Of a stretch of DNA of 38,424 nt, positions 7,370 through 13,879 are shown one piece after another. The notes under the pieces are model-generated. The model saw nothing but the letters and a program-made list of their open reading frames with translations. It made no database searches and had not been told where the DNA came from. The position numbers and the translations under genes were made by a program. Origin of the DNA: an uncultured Lachnospiraceae bacterium (lineage in GTDB: Bacteria; Bacillota; Clostridia; Lachnospirales; Lachnospiraceae); NCBI GenBank assembly GCA_900320485.1, contig ONSO01000007.1:1-38424 (forward strand), in the 5' to 3' direction. Numbering within the stretch: position 1 is the stretch's first letter; every line of letters starts with the position of its first letter.

Positions 7370-8164
7370 TCAAATTTCCGTCAAATCATAATCCTTCGAT
7401 TTAAGAATTACCGCATGCTCCGGAAAAATCTCCCTCAGAAGCCGCAGTTCCACCGATTTCCTGTGCTCCAAATGAGCCACCAGGTCATCAAAACCTTGCC
7501 ATCCATGGCGAAGTCCACAGGGACTGCTCCTTAAATACTCCATCATCAGCGGGAACCACATTTCATTGCCTTCCTGATCCACCCTCTCCCTGCGTATGAT
7601 CTCAATACCCTCGGCAATCTTCTCCACATCCAGATACAATATCTTGTACTCCCGCTCGCCAAGCACCTGCTTTAACCTAGCATAAAATTCCAAAATCTCA
7701 TCGTCCGTCATCTCATAATAAAGGATTTGATTTTCCACGATATTCTGAAAGATGGAGCATTCAAAGATCTGATCCCGTCCCTTCCATCTGCCAAAGCGCG
7801 TTAGAATGATATCTTCAAATTCTCTCCTGTCATACCGTCCGTTATATATTTCATAATTCTCAAGATCCTTATGAAAGCCGGGAACGTCCGTCAATATTCG
7901 CGTGTATTTTATAACGCGCCTGTGATTACTCTCTGATTTATAATCTGGCTCTATGGTAACGTTAGCTTCGATTTCCTTACGCATTTTTGCATATTTTCGC
8001 AGGACGTCCTGATACTGTCCTTCCGTCAGATAGGCGCACCATGCAAGCTCCACGGGCGAATAATCTCCCTCACGGAACACTTGATGATGCGGCAATTTTT
8101 CAGCCAATCTTCCAACCAAAGTGCTCTTGCCCGCTCCCTGTATTCCCTCAACAAAATAATTCAC
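7370..8164 (-). CDS. P-loop nucleoside/small-molecule kinase-like protein, 264 aa
   Basis: The P-loop EGIQGAGKSTLVGRL at residues 6-20 places it in the thymidylate-kinase-like P-loop group. A later Arg-rich segment (EIIRRERVDQEGNE) is suggestive of a lid, and RDQIFECSIFQN resembles an acceptor-binding loop. The start is the GTG at 8164: GGAGGGGGAG lies just upstream. The longer frame back to 8347 reads through REP-like repeats and the neighbouring gene, so it is not real. Function is not known; it is not a typical dTMP kinase in sequence. REP-like elements lie on both sides. Confidence 0.75.
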   Translation of the reverse strand: MNYFVEGIQGAGKSTLVGRLAEKLPHHQVFREGDYSPVELAWCAYLTEGQYQDVLRKYAKMRKEIEANVTIEPDYKSESNHRRVIKYTRILTDVPGFHKDLENYEIYNGRYDRREFEDIILTRFGRWKGRDQIFECSIFQNIVENQILYYEMTDDEILEFYARLKQVLGEREYKILYLDVEKIAEGIEIIRRERVDQEGNEMWFPLMMEYLRSSPCGLRHGWQGFDDLVAHLEHRKSVELRLLREIFPEHAVILKSKDYDLTEI

Positions 8165-8199
8165 GTAACACTCCCCCTCCTTAACCCTTATCACAAAAC

Positions 8200-8263
8200 G
8201 TGCCAGGAAGAACCGTCCCCGGTGGCACACATACGTGTCAAACAGAACCGTCCCCGGTGGCAC
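8200..8263. repeat. two REP-like copies in direct orientation
   Basis: Copies at 8200-8228 and 8235-8263 share the core AGAACCGTCCCC followed by GGTGGCAC. The second copy begins GTGTCA instead of GTGCCA. It overlaps the last nine codons and stop of the ABC-F gene, so the repeat contributes the protein's C-terminus (CATGDGSV). Confidence 0.85.
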
Positions 8264-9845
8264 ATAGGCCTTCGGGTGTGAGCCGATATACCTTGTCGCA
8301 CACCTCAGACAAGAATTTTCTGTCATGAGAGACGCTGATAATGGCACCTGGAAACTCCCTGAGCATCCGCCGGATCACGGGACCGGACAGGGGCGAAAAA
8401 TTACGCGTCGGCTCATCCAGGATAAGCACGTTGGCACCTGACATGCTGAGTTTTAAGAGTAGAACCTTCGCCTTCTGCCCACCGGAAAGTTCCCGGATGG
8501 GATGGTCCATCTCGTCCGCCGTGTATTTTAAGGCACCAAGATAGGTACGGATCCTGGTCCTTTCCTCCTTCTCGCCCGAAACATACAAAAAATCCACCGG
8601 TGTTTCATCCAAGTTCAGTAATTCTTCGTAATTTTGGGGCATATACTCGGCCCGAAGATCCGGCCTTTCCAAAAGCAAATTTGCAATTTCTGACAAAAGC
8701 GTCGTTTTACCGCAGCCGTTGGTTCCAATGATCCCAATCTTTTCCGGGCCGCGGATTTTTAGCGCGATTCCTTTCGAGAGTACCCTCATGCCATCTGCCG
8801 TCAAAAGCTCGGGCTTTTCAAAGTCCAGCACCCATTTTCCCGCGGGGATCCCGCTGTTTTCATCGCCCAGCTTAAAGAAAATGGCATCCTCCCATTCGGG
8901 CATTTCCGTCATCTGCTCGTCCAGTCTCTCAAAGCGTTTCCCCATGGCTTTTACGGAATGCATTTTGTCCTTTAGGTTCTTTCCAACGGAAGGAGCCTGC
9001 CTGGAGACAGCGCCCTGCGCATGCTCCACCTGCTGCAGGAGCCTGCGGTACTTCTCCTCGCGGATCACCTTTTCCTTCCTGTCCGTAATGGCGAGCTGTT
9101 CCTGCCTTTCAAACCCGCGCAGCCGCTCCTCCACGTACCTTCGATAAGGCACGTTGGCAATTGTGTGCCGACACTTTGTCTTTCGGCGGATCTGCTCTAG
9201 ATGAATGACCCTGTTTGCCGTCCGCTCGATCAGAGTCTCGTCATGAGAGATGAACAAAACTGCATGCGGCCAGTCAAGCAAAAACTCTTCCATCCACTCC
9301 AGCGTCTCCACGTCAATGTCATTGGAAGGCTCATCCAGAAGCAAAATCGTCGGCCGCTCCATCAGAATACGCATCATCTGCGCCTTGACGCGCTCGCCTC
9401 CGGAGAGAGTTTGCATCTCCTGTTCACGGTAAAAGAACTCCTGCTCCACGCCAAAATCCTTCGCCATTTTCGAGAGTTCCTTTGGCGTCAGGTCCGGGAA
9501 TTCCCGGCTTTCCATAAAATACTCATAAACCTTTTTACGCTTTTCTGCCTCCGGCAGCTCCTGGGGAAGATACCCCAGTTTTTCTCCGCTGACAATCTTT
9601 TCACCCGTCGCTTCCACATAGGGTTCCACGAGCTCCGGATCATAGATCCATTTCATCAGCGTGGATTTTCCATTCCCCTCTTCGCCGATCATCACGGCCC
9701 TGTCCCCGTCATTTAATACCAGGGAAAAATCCTCAAGGATCGTTCGAAGATCCTTTTTATGTAATAAAGTAACGTTTTTGATCTGAAACGTAAAACCACC
9801 CCCTTTCAGATACAAACACGGGCTTTCCGGGGCAATTCCTTCCAT
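8238..9845 (-). CDS. ABC-F family ATPase (ribosome-associated), 535 aa
   Basis: Two ABC ATPase domains without membrane segments, the layout of ABC-F proteins that act on ribosome-bound tRNA and, in some branches, protect ribosomes from antibiotics. Domain 1: Walker A GEEGNGKST (54-62), signature LSGGERVK (147-154), Walker B TILLLDEP (166-173). The linker (about 210-340) is long, charged and coiled-coil-like. Domain 2: Walker A GTNGCGKTT (374-382), signature LSGGQKAK (453-460), Walker B VLILDEP (473-479), then RNFSPLS. Recognisable homology begins around residue 20, so the true start may lie later than the ATG at 9845, which has only a weak ribosome binding site. It sits three bases after a GNAT gene; both are downstream of a putative attenuator. 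The stop is inside a REP-like element. Confidence 0.9.
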   Translation of the reverse strand: MEGIAPESPCLYLKGGGFTFQIKNVTLLHKKDLRTILEDFSLVLNDGDRAVMIGEEGNGKSTLMKWIYDPELVEPYVEATGEKIVSGEKLGYLPQELPEAEKRKKVYEYFMESREFPDLTPKELSKMAKDFGVEQEFFYREQEMQTLSGGERVKAQMMRILMERPTILLLDEPSNDIDVETLEWMEEFLLDWPHAVLFISHDETLIERTANRVIHLEQIRRKTKCRHTIANVPYRRYVEERLRGFERQEQLAITDRKEKVIREEKYRRLLQQVEHAQGAVSRQAPSVGKNLKDKMHSVKAMGKRFERLDEQMTEMPEWEDAIFFKLGDENSGIPAGKWVLDFEKPELLTADGMRVLSKGIALKIRGPEKIGIIGTNGCGKTTLLSEIANLLLERPDLRAEYMPQNYEELLNLDETPVDFLYVSGEKEERTRIRTYLGALKYTADEMDHPIRELSGGQKAKVLLLKLSMSGANVLILDEPTRNFSPLSGPVIRRMLREFPGAIISVSHDRKFLSEVCDKVYRLTPEGLCATGDGSV

Positions 9846-9848
9846 TCC

Positions 9849-10610
9849 CTATTCCTGATAGAGGATTTCCTCCTCTCCCTCAAGATAATGGAAGCCCTCC
9901 AGTTGGTTTCCGCACCAGATGCTCTCAAAAACCGCCTCACCCCTTGACGCCTTCATCAACCACAAACCTAGCAGCTTCTCGCCTGCCTCTTTATTGTCTG
10001 CCATCTCATCATACTCATGGCTTTTCCCTTCCTTTTTTAAGTAGCTTTGTATCAGCGGCAGCATTAGCTTCTTTGCCCTCTCACCGTCAGAAATGGGGAA
10101 ATGATGATACAGCCACTTATGATATTCCGTCTCCTTCTCGTCAAAATAGCAATTCCAAAACCGACAAGGCTGTCTCGTATTCCAAAATCCCATTTTCTCA
10201 TGGAGCCGGATGGAATTTGCATTTTGAGAATGCACGGAGGCGGCAATGCACTCAGCTGCTTCATATTTCATGACCATTTCGATGGTTTTTTCATACATGC
10301 CCGCAGCAATCCCCTGCCGTCTGTGGTCTGCCCTGACGTGCACGTCACCGATAAACCATTTCGTCGGATCCTCCGGGTATCGAAGACACCTCAGATATCC
10401 CACAACCCTTCCTCCGTCTCTTACGATGGTCTCAAACCATTTCACCGCAGTTTCCTTTTCAAACCAATCACAGAAGTGAACCTGCTCCCTTGCATTTTCC
10501 TCATCAAGGCCCTTCACTTCCATGAAAAAATCCGTCAAAGCGTCTTCGGCTTTTTTTGTCAGATTTAAGTGTGAATCCACCACGTAACGTCGATAGTTCT
10601 TTCCTGCCAT
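9849..10610 (-). CDS. GNAT family N-acetyltransferase, 253 aa
   Basis: Acetyl-CoA-dependent acetyltransferase with motif A at HVRADHRRQGIAAGMYEKT and motif B at NANSIRLHEKMGFW. These lie in the middle of the protein, followed by a C-terminal extension of about 100 residues that is not part of the minimal domain. GGAGGTGG lies a few bases before the ATG at 10610, which settles the start; the longer frame to 10763 would run through the intrinsic terminator. It is followed after three bases by the ABC-F gene. The pairing of a GNAT with an ABC-F behind a leader ORF and terminator suggests translation-inhibitor-responsive expression (inference). Acceptor unknown. Confidence 0.85.
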   Translation of the reverse strand: MAGKNYRRYVVDSHLNLTKKAEDALTDFFMEVKGLDEENAREQVHFCDWFEKETAVKWFETIVRDGGRVVGYLRCLRYPEDPTKWFIGDVHVRADHRRQGIAAGMYEKTIEMVMKYEAAECIAASVHSQNANSIRLHEKMGFWNTRQPCRFWNCYFDEKETEYHKWLYHHFPISDGERAKKLMLPLIQSYLKKEGKSHEYDEMADNKEAGEKLLGLWLMKASRGEAVFESIWCGNQLEGFHYLEGEEEILYQE

Positions 10611-10725
10611 GATCCACCTCCCTATTCTCCTGCTAACGGCACGAACGCTCCTGCCGGTTCCGGGCGCTTCACGGGCATCCTTTCGCCCTCCCATGATCGT
10701 GCAGTCGGAAGCCACCCGGGCGCAC

Positions 10726-10756
10726 AAAAAAACCCCAGTACCTTCCGGTACCGGGG
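10726..10756 (-). terminator. intrinsic terminator in the leader (putative attenuator)
   Basis: Minus strand: CCCCGGTACC, loop GGAA, GGTACTGGGG, then seven T residues. The ten-pair stem has one G-T wobble and is GC-rich at its base. It lies between the leader ORF and the GNAT start (10610), and no other gene separates them. It therefore either ends a very short transcript or is bypassed when the operon is induced. Confidence 0.88.
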
Positions 10757-10817
10757 CAATCATCGCGACTCATCATCCATATGAAAATTCCATATGAAAC
10801 TATTCCTGCCGTCTTTA

Positions 10818-10889
10818 TCACACGCTTCTCCAGGAGGTAATTACGTTATTATATTCATTGTCAAAAAGCTTACGATTACGAATGAACAT
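10818..10889 (-). CDS. leader ORF, 23 codons
   Basis: Begins MFIRNRK and ends ITSWRSV, then TGA. It has an almost ideal ribosome binding site, AAAGGAGGTAGTAAAATG, and lies about 75 bases downstream of a consensus promoter and about 60 bases upstream of an intrinsic terminator. The peptide is basic at its N-terminus with an Asn-rich middle; I recognise no family. Codons 17-20 (ATTACCTCCTGG) are complementary to the ORF's own ribosome binding site. Position and architecture match regulatory leader peptides that control ABC-F and other ribosome-protection genes through ribosome stalling. It might instead be a small independent protein. Confidence 0.65.
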   Translation of the reverse strand: MFIRNRKLFDNEYNNVITSWRSV

Positions 10890-10902
10890 TTTACTACCTC
10901 CT
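10832..10902 (-). promoter_or_regulatory. SD/anti-SD pairing in the leader RNA
   Basis: The minus-strand segment AGGAGGTAGT (10902-10893), the ribosome binding site of the leader ORF, can pair with ATTACCTCCT (10841-10832) inside the same ORF: nine Watson-Crick pairs plus one G-U. The inner segment mimics the 3' end of 16S rRNA and could also pair with the GNAT ribosome binding site GGGAGGTGG near 10615-10622. Pairing is seen in sequence; a regulatory effect is inferred. Confidence 0.55.
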
Positions 10903-10964
10903 TTCCCGCCCAATGGCGATGCACGGTTAACAGTTTCCAAATCAGCACACGCTGACATTTATTG

Positions 10965-10993
10965 ATTATACAGACAGTTTCCGGAAATGTCAA
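10965..10993 (-). promoter_or_regulatory. consensus sigma-A promoter for the leader/GNAT/ABC-F unit
   Basis: The -35 TTGACA (10993-10988), a 17-base spacer and -10 TATAAT (10970-10965) are both perfect. Transcription would start near 10958, giving about 70 bases of RNA before the leader ORF. A second TTGACA lies at 11015-11010. Confidence 0.88.
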
Positions 10994-11015
10994 CCACTTT
11001 CGGAAAATATGTCAA
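10978..11015 (-). promoter_or_regulatory. possible operator: direct repeat with palindromic TTTCCGGAAA
   Basis: TTGACATATTTTCCGAAA and TTGACATTTCCGGAAA are imperfect direct repeats, the second overlapping the -35 and spacer. TTTCCGGAAA (10987-10978) is a perfect ten-base palindrome directly after the -35 hexamer, a position where a bound repressor would block RNA polymerase. No adjacent regulator gene is seen. Confidence 0.35.
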
Positions 11016-11057
11016 AAATAGACCTTGTTTCTCCTCTTTAGCGCAGCCGCCGATATT

Positions 11058-11258
11058 CTAGTTTTCCGCGTCGGCGTCACAGTTTCCCACGGTTCCGGTG
11101 GCCCAAGGGCTTCCCACGTCGCATCGGCCGTGATGATACTTTTCCGTTTTGGTTCCTTCCTCCTGCGCGTCAGTAAACTGAATGGACAGGCGGCTCACCC
11201 CTCCGTTCATCTTTTCCTCGATCAGTTTCATCAATTCCTCAACTTTACTCTCGTCCAT
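11058..11258 (-). CDS. small protein with Cys/His/Trp-containing C-terminus, 66 aa
   Basis: An acidic amphipathic N-terminal helix (MDESKVEELMKLIEEKMNGG) precedes a short strand-like segment (VSRLSIQFTD). The C-terminal tail is distinctive: KYHHGRCDVGSPWATG and two Cys in total. ATG at 11258 is preceded by GGAGGGG, and the upstream TTG is less likely. It follows the leucine-rich-repeat gene by 30 bases and is probably in the same operon. I believe similar small proteins occur in other Lachnospiraceae, but from memory only. The Gly-Gly after the helix recalls peptide leaders, yet no processing or modification enzyme is adjacent. Function unknown. Confidence 0.6.
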   Translation of the reverse strand: MDESKVEELMKLIEEKMNGGVSRLSIQFTDAQEEGTKTEKYHHGRCDVGSPWATGTVGNCDADAEN

Positions 11259-11288
11259 ATACCCCTCCAAACCTTGTCAACCAGCCTC

Positions 11289-12056
11289 TTAAAGCAACAG
11301 TTTGTCCAAAACACTCTGGGAACGTTGCGTTATTTTCTGCAGCAAAATGGCTCTAAGCTCCACCTTCTCTTCCGGCAAGATTTCCAAAACGCTCCTGCAA
11401 TTCTCCGCCGTTAAAAGCTTAGCTTCCTCATAGATCTCAACCAAGGGGCCCGGCTGCAGGGTAGAATTTGCGAGGCATTCCAGCGCCTTGTCATTGTTGC
11501 GAAGGCTCGTTAAGTAATACTCTCCGTCACGTTTAGAAGCCAATAGCCTTACCAGCGCAATGTCTGCCTTTACGCGGCGTCTGTCTTGGCAGTATTTGTC
11601 ACGCCCCGTCTCTTCCTCTTCGTAATCCTCCTCACCGCCGGCAAAAAAAGGACGATACCCTTCATCGTCAGGTTTTTCCAAAAACCTGTGACATGCCAGA
11701 TCCCAAGCCGTCAAATATCTGTCCTCGCCCTCTTTGCCCGCCAGGATCACTTGATCCGCTTCCGGGAAAAAGTGCAGGGCAACAGCCAACGTCATTTCCA
11801 ATCTGCCGGGAAACGGCTTATCTCCTCCGTAAAGAGTTGCCGCATTAAGCTTTTCACATCCCGAAAACGCATCTTTCCCTATATGCCAAACGCTGACTGG
11901 CAAGGCAATTTTCCGAAGCTCCCCGCAACCGAAAAAAGCCCAGTCTCCAATCTCCGTCGTACCCTCCGGAATAACAAAAGAGCGAAGGGATTTATCCCCA
12001 TGGTATTGCTTTTTCCCGATTCTCTTGTTTTCTTCATCGCAACCCGTCAGTCGCAT
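11289..12056 (-). CDS. leucine-rich-repeat (BspA/LRR_5-type) protein, 255 aa
   Basis: The N-terminal part (about 20-75) contains two or three repeats of the BspA type: SLRSFVIPEGTTEIGDWAFFGC, with ELRKIALPVSVWHIGKDAFSGC following at the same period. The rest (about 80-255) has no recognisable domain but is acidic (GGEEDYEEEETGRD) and helical. There is no signal peptide, so unlike surface BspA proteins this one is probably cytoplasmic. AAGGGGAAAAGGT precedes the ATG. It lies 11 bases after the carbonic-anhydrase/hydrolase fusion gene and before the small 66-aa gene, so the three probably share a transcript. Role unknown; LRR proteins commonly bind partners. Confidence 0.72.
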   Translation of the reverse strand: MRLTGCDEENKRIGKKQYHGDKSLRSFVIPEGTTEIGDWAFFGCGELRKIALPVSVWHIGKDAFSGCEKLNAATLYGGDKPFPGRLEMTLAVALHFFPEADQVILAGKEGEDRYLTAWDLACHRFLEKPDDEGYRPFFAGGEEDYEEEETGRDKYCQDRRRVKADIALVRLLASKRDGEYYLTSLRNNDKALECLANSTLQPGPLVEIYEEAKLLTAENCRSVLEILPEEKVELRAILLQKITQRSQSVLDKLLL

Positions 12057-12067
12057 ACCTTTTCCCC

Positions 12068-13624
12068 TTAATTTCCGTAAGCCAGCTCCAGCTTTGCGAT
12101 CAGATCCTCCAGAACGTAGCGGGAATCTATGTCGTCATACATCCTGACCAATGGCCACGAGTGAGAACATTCCCGAGCCCCCTCCCGGCGTGAAGCTTCC
12201 AGCCTCTCCACCGAAGAGGTATCCTCCGCCACGTAAGGCGCAAGAGCGTAATGATAATGCCCGCAGTCGGGATTCAAGGCCAGTGCGATGGCAGGGGAAT
12301 CCCCCAGAGACCAGCTCTCGCCCTTGGTCCATCCGGCACTTTCGGAATTGTTATAATTCACCAGATTCCGGAACAGGTGCTCCCCGATCCGGCCGCAGGG
12401 GAGGATCCGGCGCTGAAGCTCCGCGATACCTATGTGTATGGTGCCGTAAACCGTGGAAGGCACGATCCAAACGTCGCCGCCGCAGGAAAGCACGTAGTTT
12501 GCGGCAACAACGTCATTGCCGGCGTTAAATTCCCGGAAAGGCGCCTTACGGGGGGCTTCGCCGTGAGTACCGATCCAGATCACGGTCATGCGGTTTATGA
12601 TCTCAGGACAGGCTTTCATGGCCGCTGCCACGTTGGTAATGGCTCCCTGACAAAGCACGTAAAGAGGTTTTTCGTCTGTCTTCATGGCTTCGTCAATCAG
12701 GAAACGGACGCCCTCGGATAAAGCAAAACCTTGCTCTTCCGGACTTTCCTGACCCATCGGCCCCTCCTGTCCCCGAAGCGCGGGCACGTCTTTTAAATCC
12801 ATGCAATCCAGTATCGTGCGGATTTCCTCAAAGCTTCGCTCCATGGAACCGGGAGCATGAAAATGTTCCGCAACAATCCCCTTTACGATCAGCTTCGGAC
12901 TTAGCAGTGCCTGCACAATGGCAAAGGGATCGTCTGCCTCGCAGGCGGCATCCGTGTCAATGATCACACGGAGCTTCTTATCCTCTGGCACGTCAAATAA
13001 TAATCCCGGCTTATAACCTATTTTTTCAGTTCTCTTCTCAATTACGCTTCCTGCTTTTGTTCTTGCCGCGTCGCGCATTGTCCTTGCACTGTAGGAATTT
13101 CCTGCCTGCACGCTTGCAGCGTCGCGTTCCTTTATTGCCTTACGTGCTTCTTCCACGTACGCTCCGGCATTTTGCAGGCTCCGCTCCAGTTCCTCCTCCG
13201 TCACCTGACGGCATGCCTTCCCGGGCACTCCCATGACCAAAGATCCGTCCGGCACCTCCTGCCCCTGGGTTACCAGCGCCCCTGCCGCGATGATGCAATT
13301 CTTTCCAATATGGGCGCCATTCATGATGATCGCACCCATTCCGATCAAAGATCCATCCCCGATGGTACAGCCGTGCACGATGGCACCGTGTCCGATGGTT
13401 ACGTTCTCCCCGATCCGTACCGGAAACGGCGCATCTAAATGGATCGTGGCGTTATCCTGCACGTTGCTGCCCTTACCAATGACGATCGGCCCACGATCTC
13501 CTCGCACCACGGCGTTATGCCAGACACTGGCATTCTCCTCCACCGTAACGTCGCCTTGCAAAATGGCGCTTTCCGCAACAAACGCAGTTTTGCTTATTTT
13601 ACAACCGTCAATCCCCTCCGCCAT
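12068..13624 (-). CDS. gamma-carbonic-anhydrase-like domain fused to nucleoside hydrolase-like domain, 518 aa
   Basis: Residues 1-150 form a left-handed beta-helix of the gamma-CA/YrdA type. Hexapeptide turns run from IGKGSNVQDNATIH to IGKNCIIAAGALV, and the three candidate zinc ligands H62, H79 and H84 have the expected 5-residue spacing of the last two. A charged linker (about 150-205) follows. Residues 215-518 resemble inosine/uridine-preferring nucleoside hydrolases: RVIIDTDAACEADDPFAI supplies the calcium-binding Asp cluster and LYVLCQGAITNVAAA the second conserved block. These two families are normally separate proteins, so the fusion is unusual. AAGGGG lies nine bases before the ATG, downstream of a 30-bp inverted repeat. 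Substrates are unproven. Confidence 0.85.
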   Translation of the reverse strand: MAEGIDGCKISKTAFVAESAILQGDVTVEENASVWHNAVVRGDRGPIVIGKGSNVQDNATIHLDAPFPVRIGENVTIGHGAIVHGCTIGDGSLIGMGAIIMNGAHIGKNCIIAAGALVTQGQEVPDGSLVMGVPGKACRQVTEEELERSLQNAGAYVEEARKAIKERDAASVQAGNSYSARTMRDAARTKAGSVIEKRTEKIGYKPGLLFDVPEDKKLRVIIDTDAACEADDPFAIVQALLSPKLIVKGIVAEHFHAPGSMERSFEEIRTILDCMDLKDVPALRGQEGPMGQESPEEQGFALSEGVRFLIDEAMKTDEKPLYVLCQGAITNVAAAMKACPEIINRMTVIWIGTHGEAPRKAPFREFNAGNDVVAANYVLSCGGDVWIVPSTVYGTIHIGIAELQRRILPCGRIGEHLFRNLVNYNNSESAGWTKGESWSLGDSPAIALALNPDCGHYHYALAPYVAEDTSSVERLEASRREGARECSHSWPLVRMYDDIDSRYVLEDLIAKLELAYGN

Positions 13625-13641
13625 GAACGTCTTCCCCTTTC

Positions 13642-13705
13642 TGTGCCACCGGGGACGGTTCTCCCTGGCACAAACGTGCCAGGGAGAACCGTCCCCGGTG
13701 GCACA
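13642..13705. repeat. perfect 30-bp inverted repeat made of two REP-like units
   Basis: The arms 13642-13671 and 13676-13705 are exact reverse complements separated by AAAC. Each arm is a REP-like unit beginning TGTGCCACC, with the core GGGGACGGTTCT and ending TGGCAC. It lies 17 bases upstream of the fusion gene start, inside its probable 5' leader, and would form a very stable hairpin in RNA. Confidence 0.92.
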
Positions 13706-13717
13706 TCTTTGTTTTCC

Positions 13718-13746
13718 ATTCTACCACAGTCTTATATCATCGTCCA
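13718..13746 (-). promoter_or_regulatory. probable promoter of the carbonic-anhydrase/nucleoside-hydrolase fusion
   Basis: -10 TAGAAT (13723-13718) and -35 TGGACG (13746-13741) with a 17-base spacer. If used, transcription starts near 13711, so the 30-bp inverted repeat becomes the very 5' end of the mRNA. The -35 matches consensus at four of six positions. Confidence 0.5.
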
Positions 13747-13879
13747 TGAAAAAACTAAACACGGCATTAGCGATAAAATCTGACCCACGATGTTATAATG
13801 CTCCCACCGGCCACGAAATAATACAGGGAACGGCATAGCCTCACGTCAGCTACCCGACGGGGCCGTCCCTTTGCCCGGA

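Noticed and set aside
8165-8347. N-terminal extension of the P-loop kinase-like protein
   Set aside because: Reads through REP-like repeats and the ABC-F gene; a GTG with strong SD at 8164 explains the gene better.
9849-10763. 304-codon version of the GNAT gene
   Set aside because: The extension would be translated through an intrinsic terminator; the ATG at 10610 has a far better ribosome binding site.
13770-13810. Plus-strand TATAAT near 13791
   Set aside because: No suitable -35 and no plus-strand gene follows.
13233-13838. 201-codon plus-strand frame
   Set aside because: Runs through the perfect inverted repeat and opposite the carbonic-anhydrase/hydrolase fusion; no ribosome binding site.
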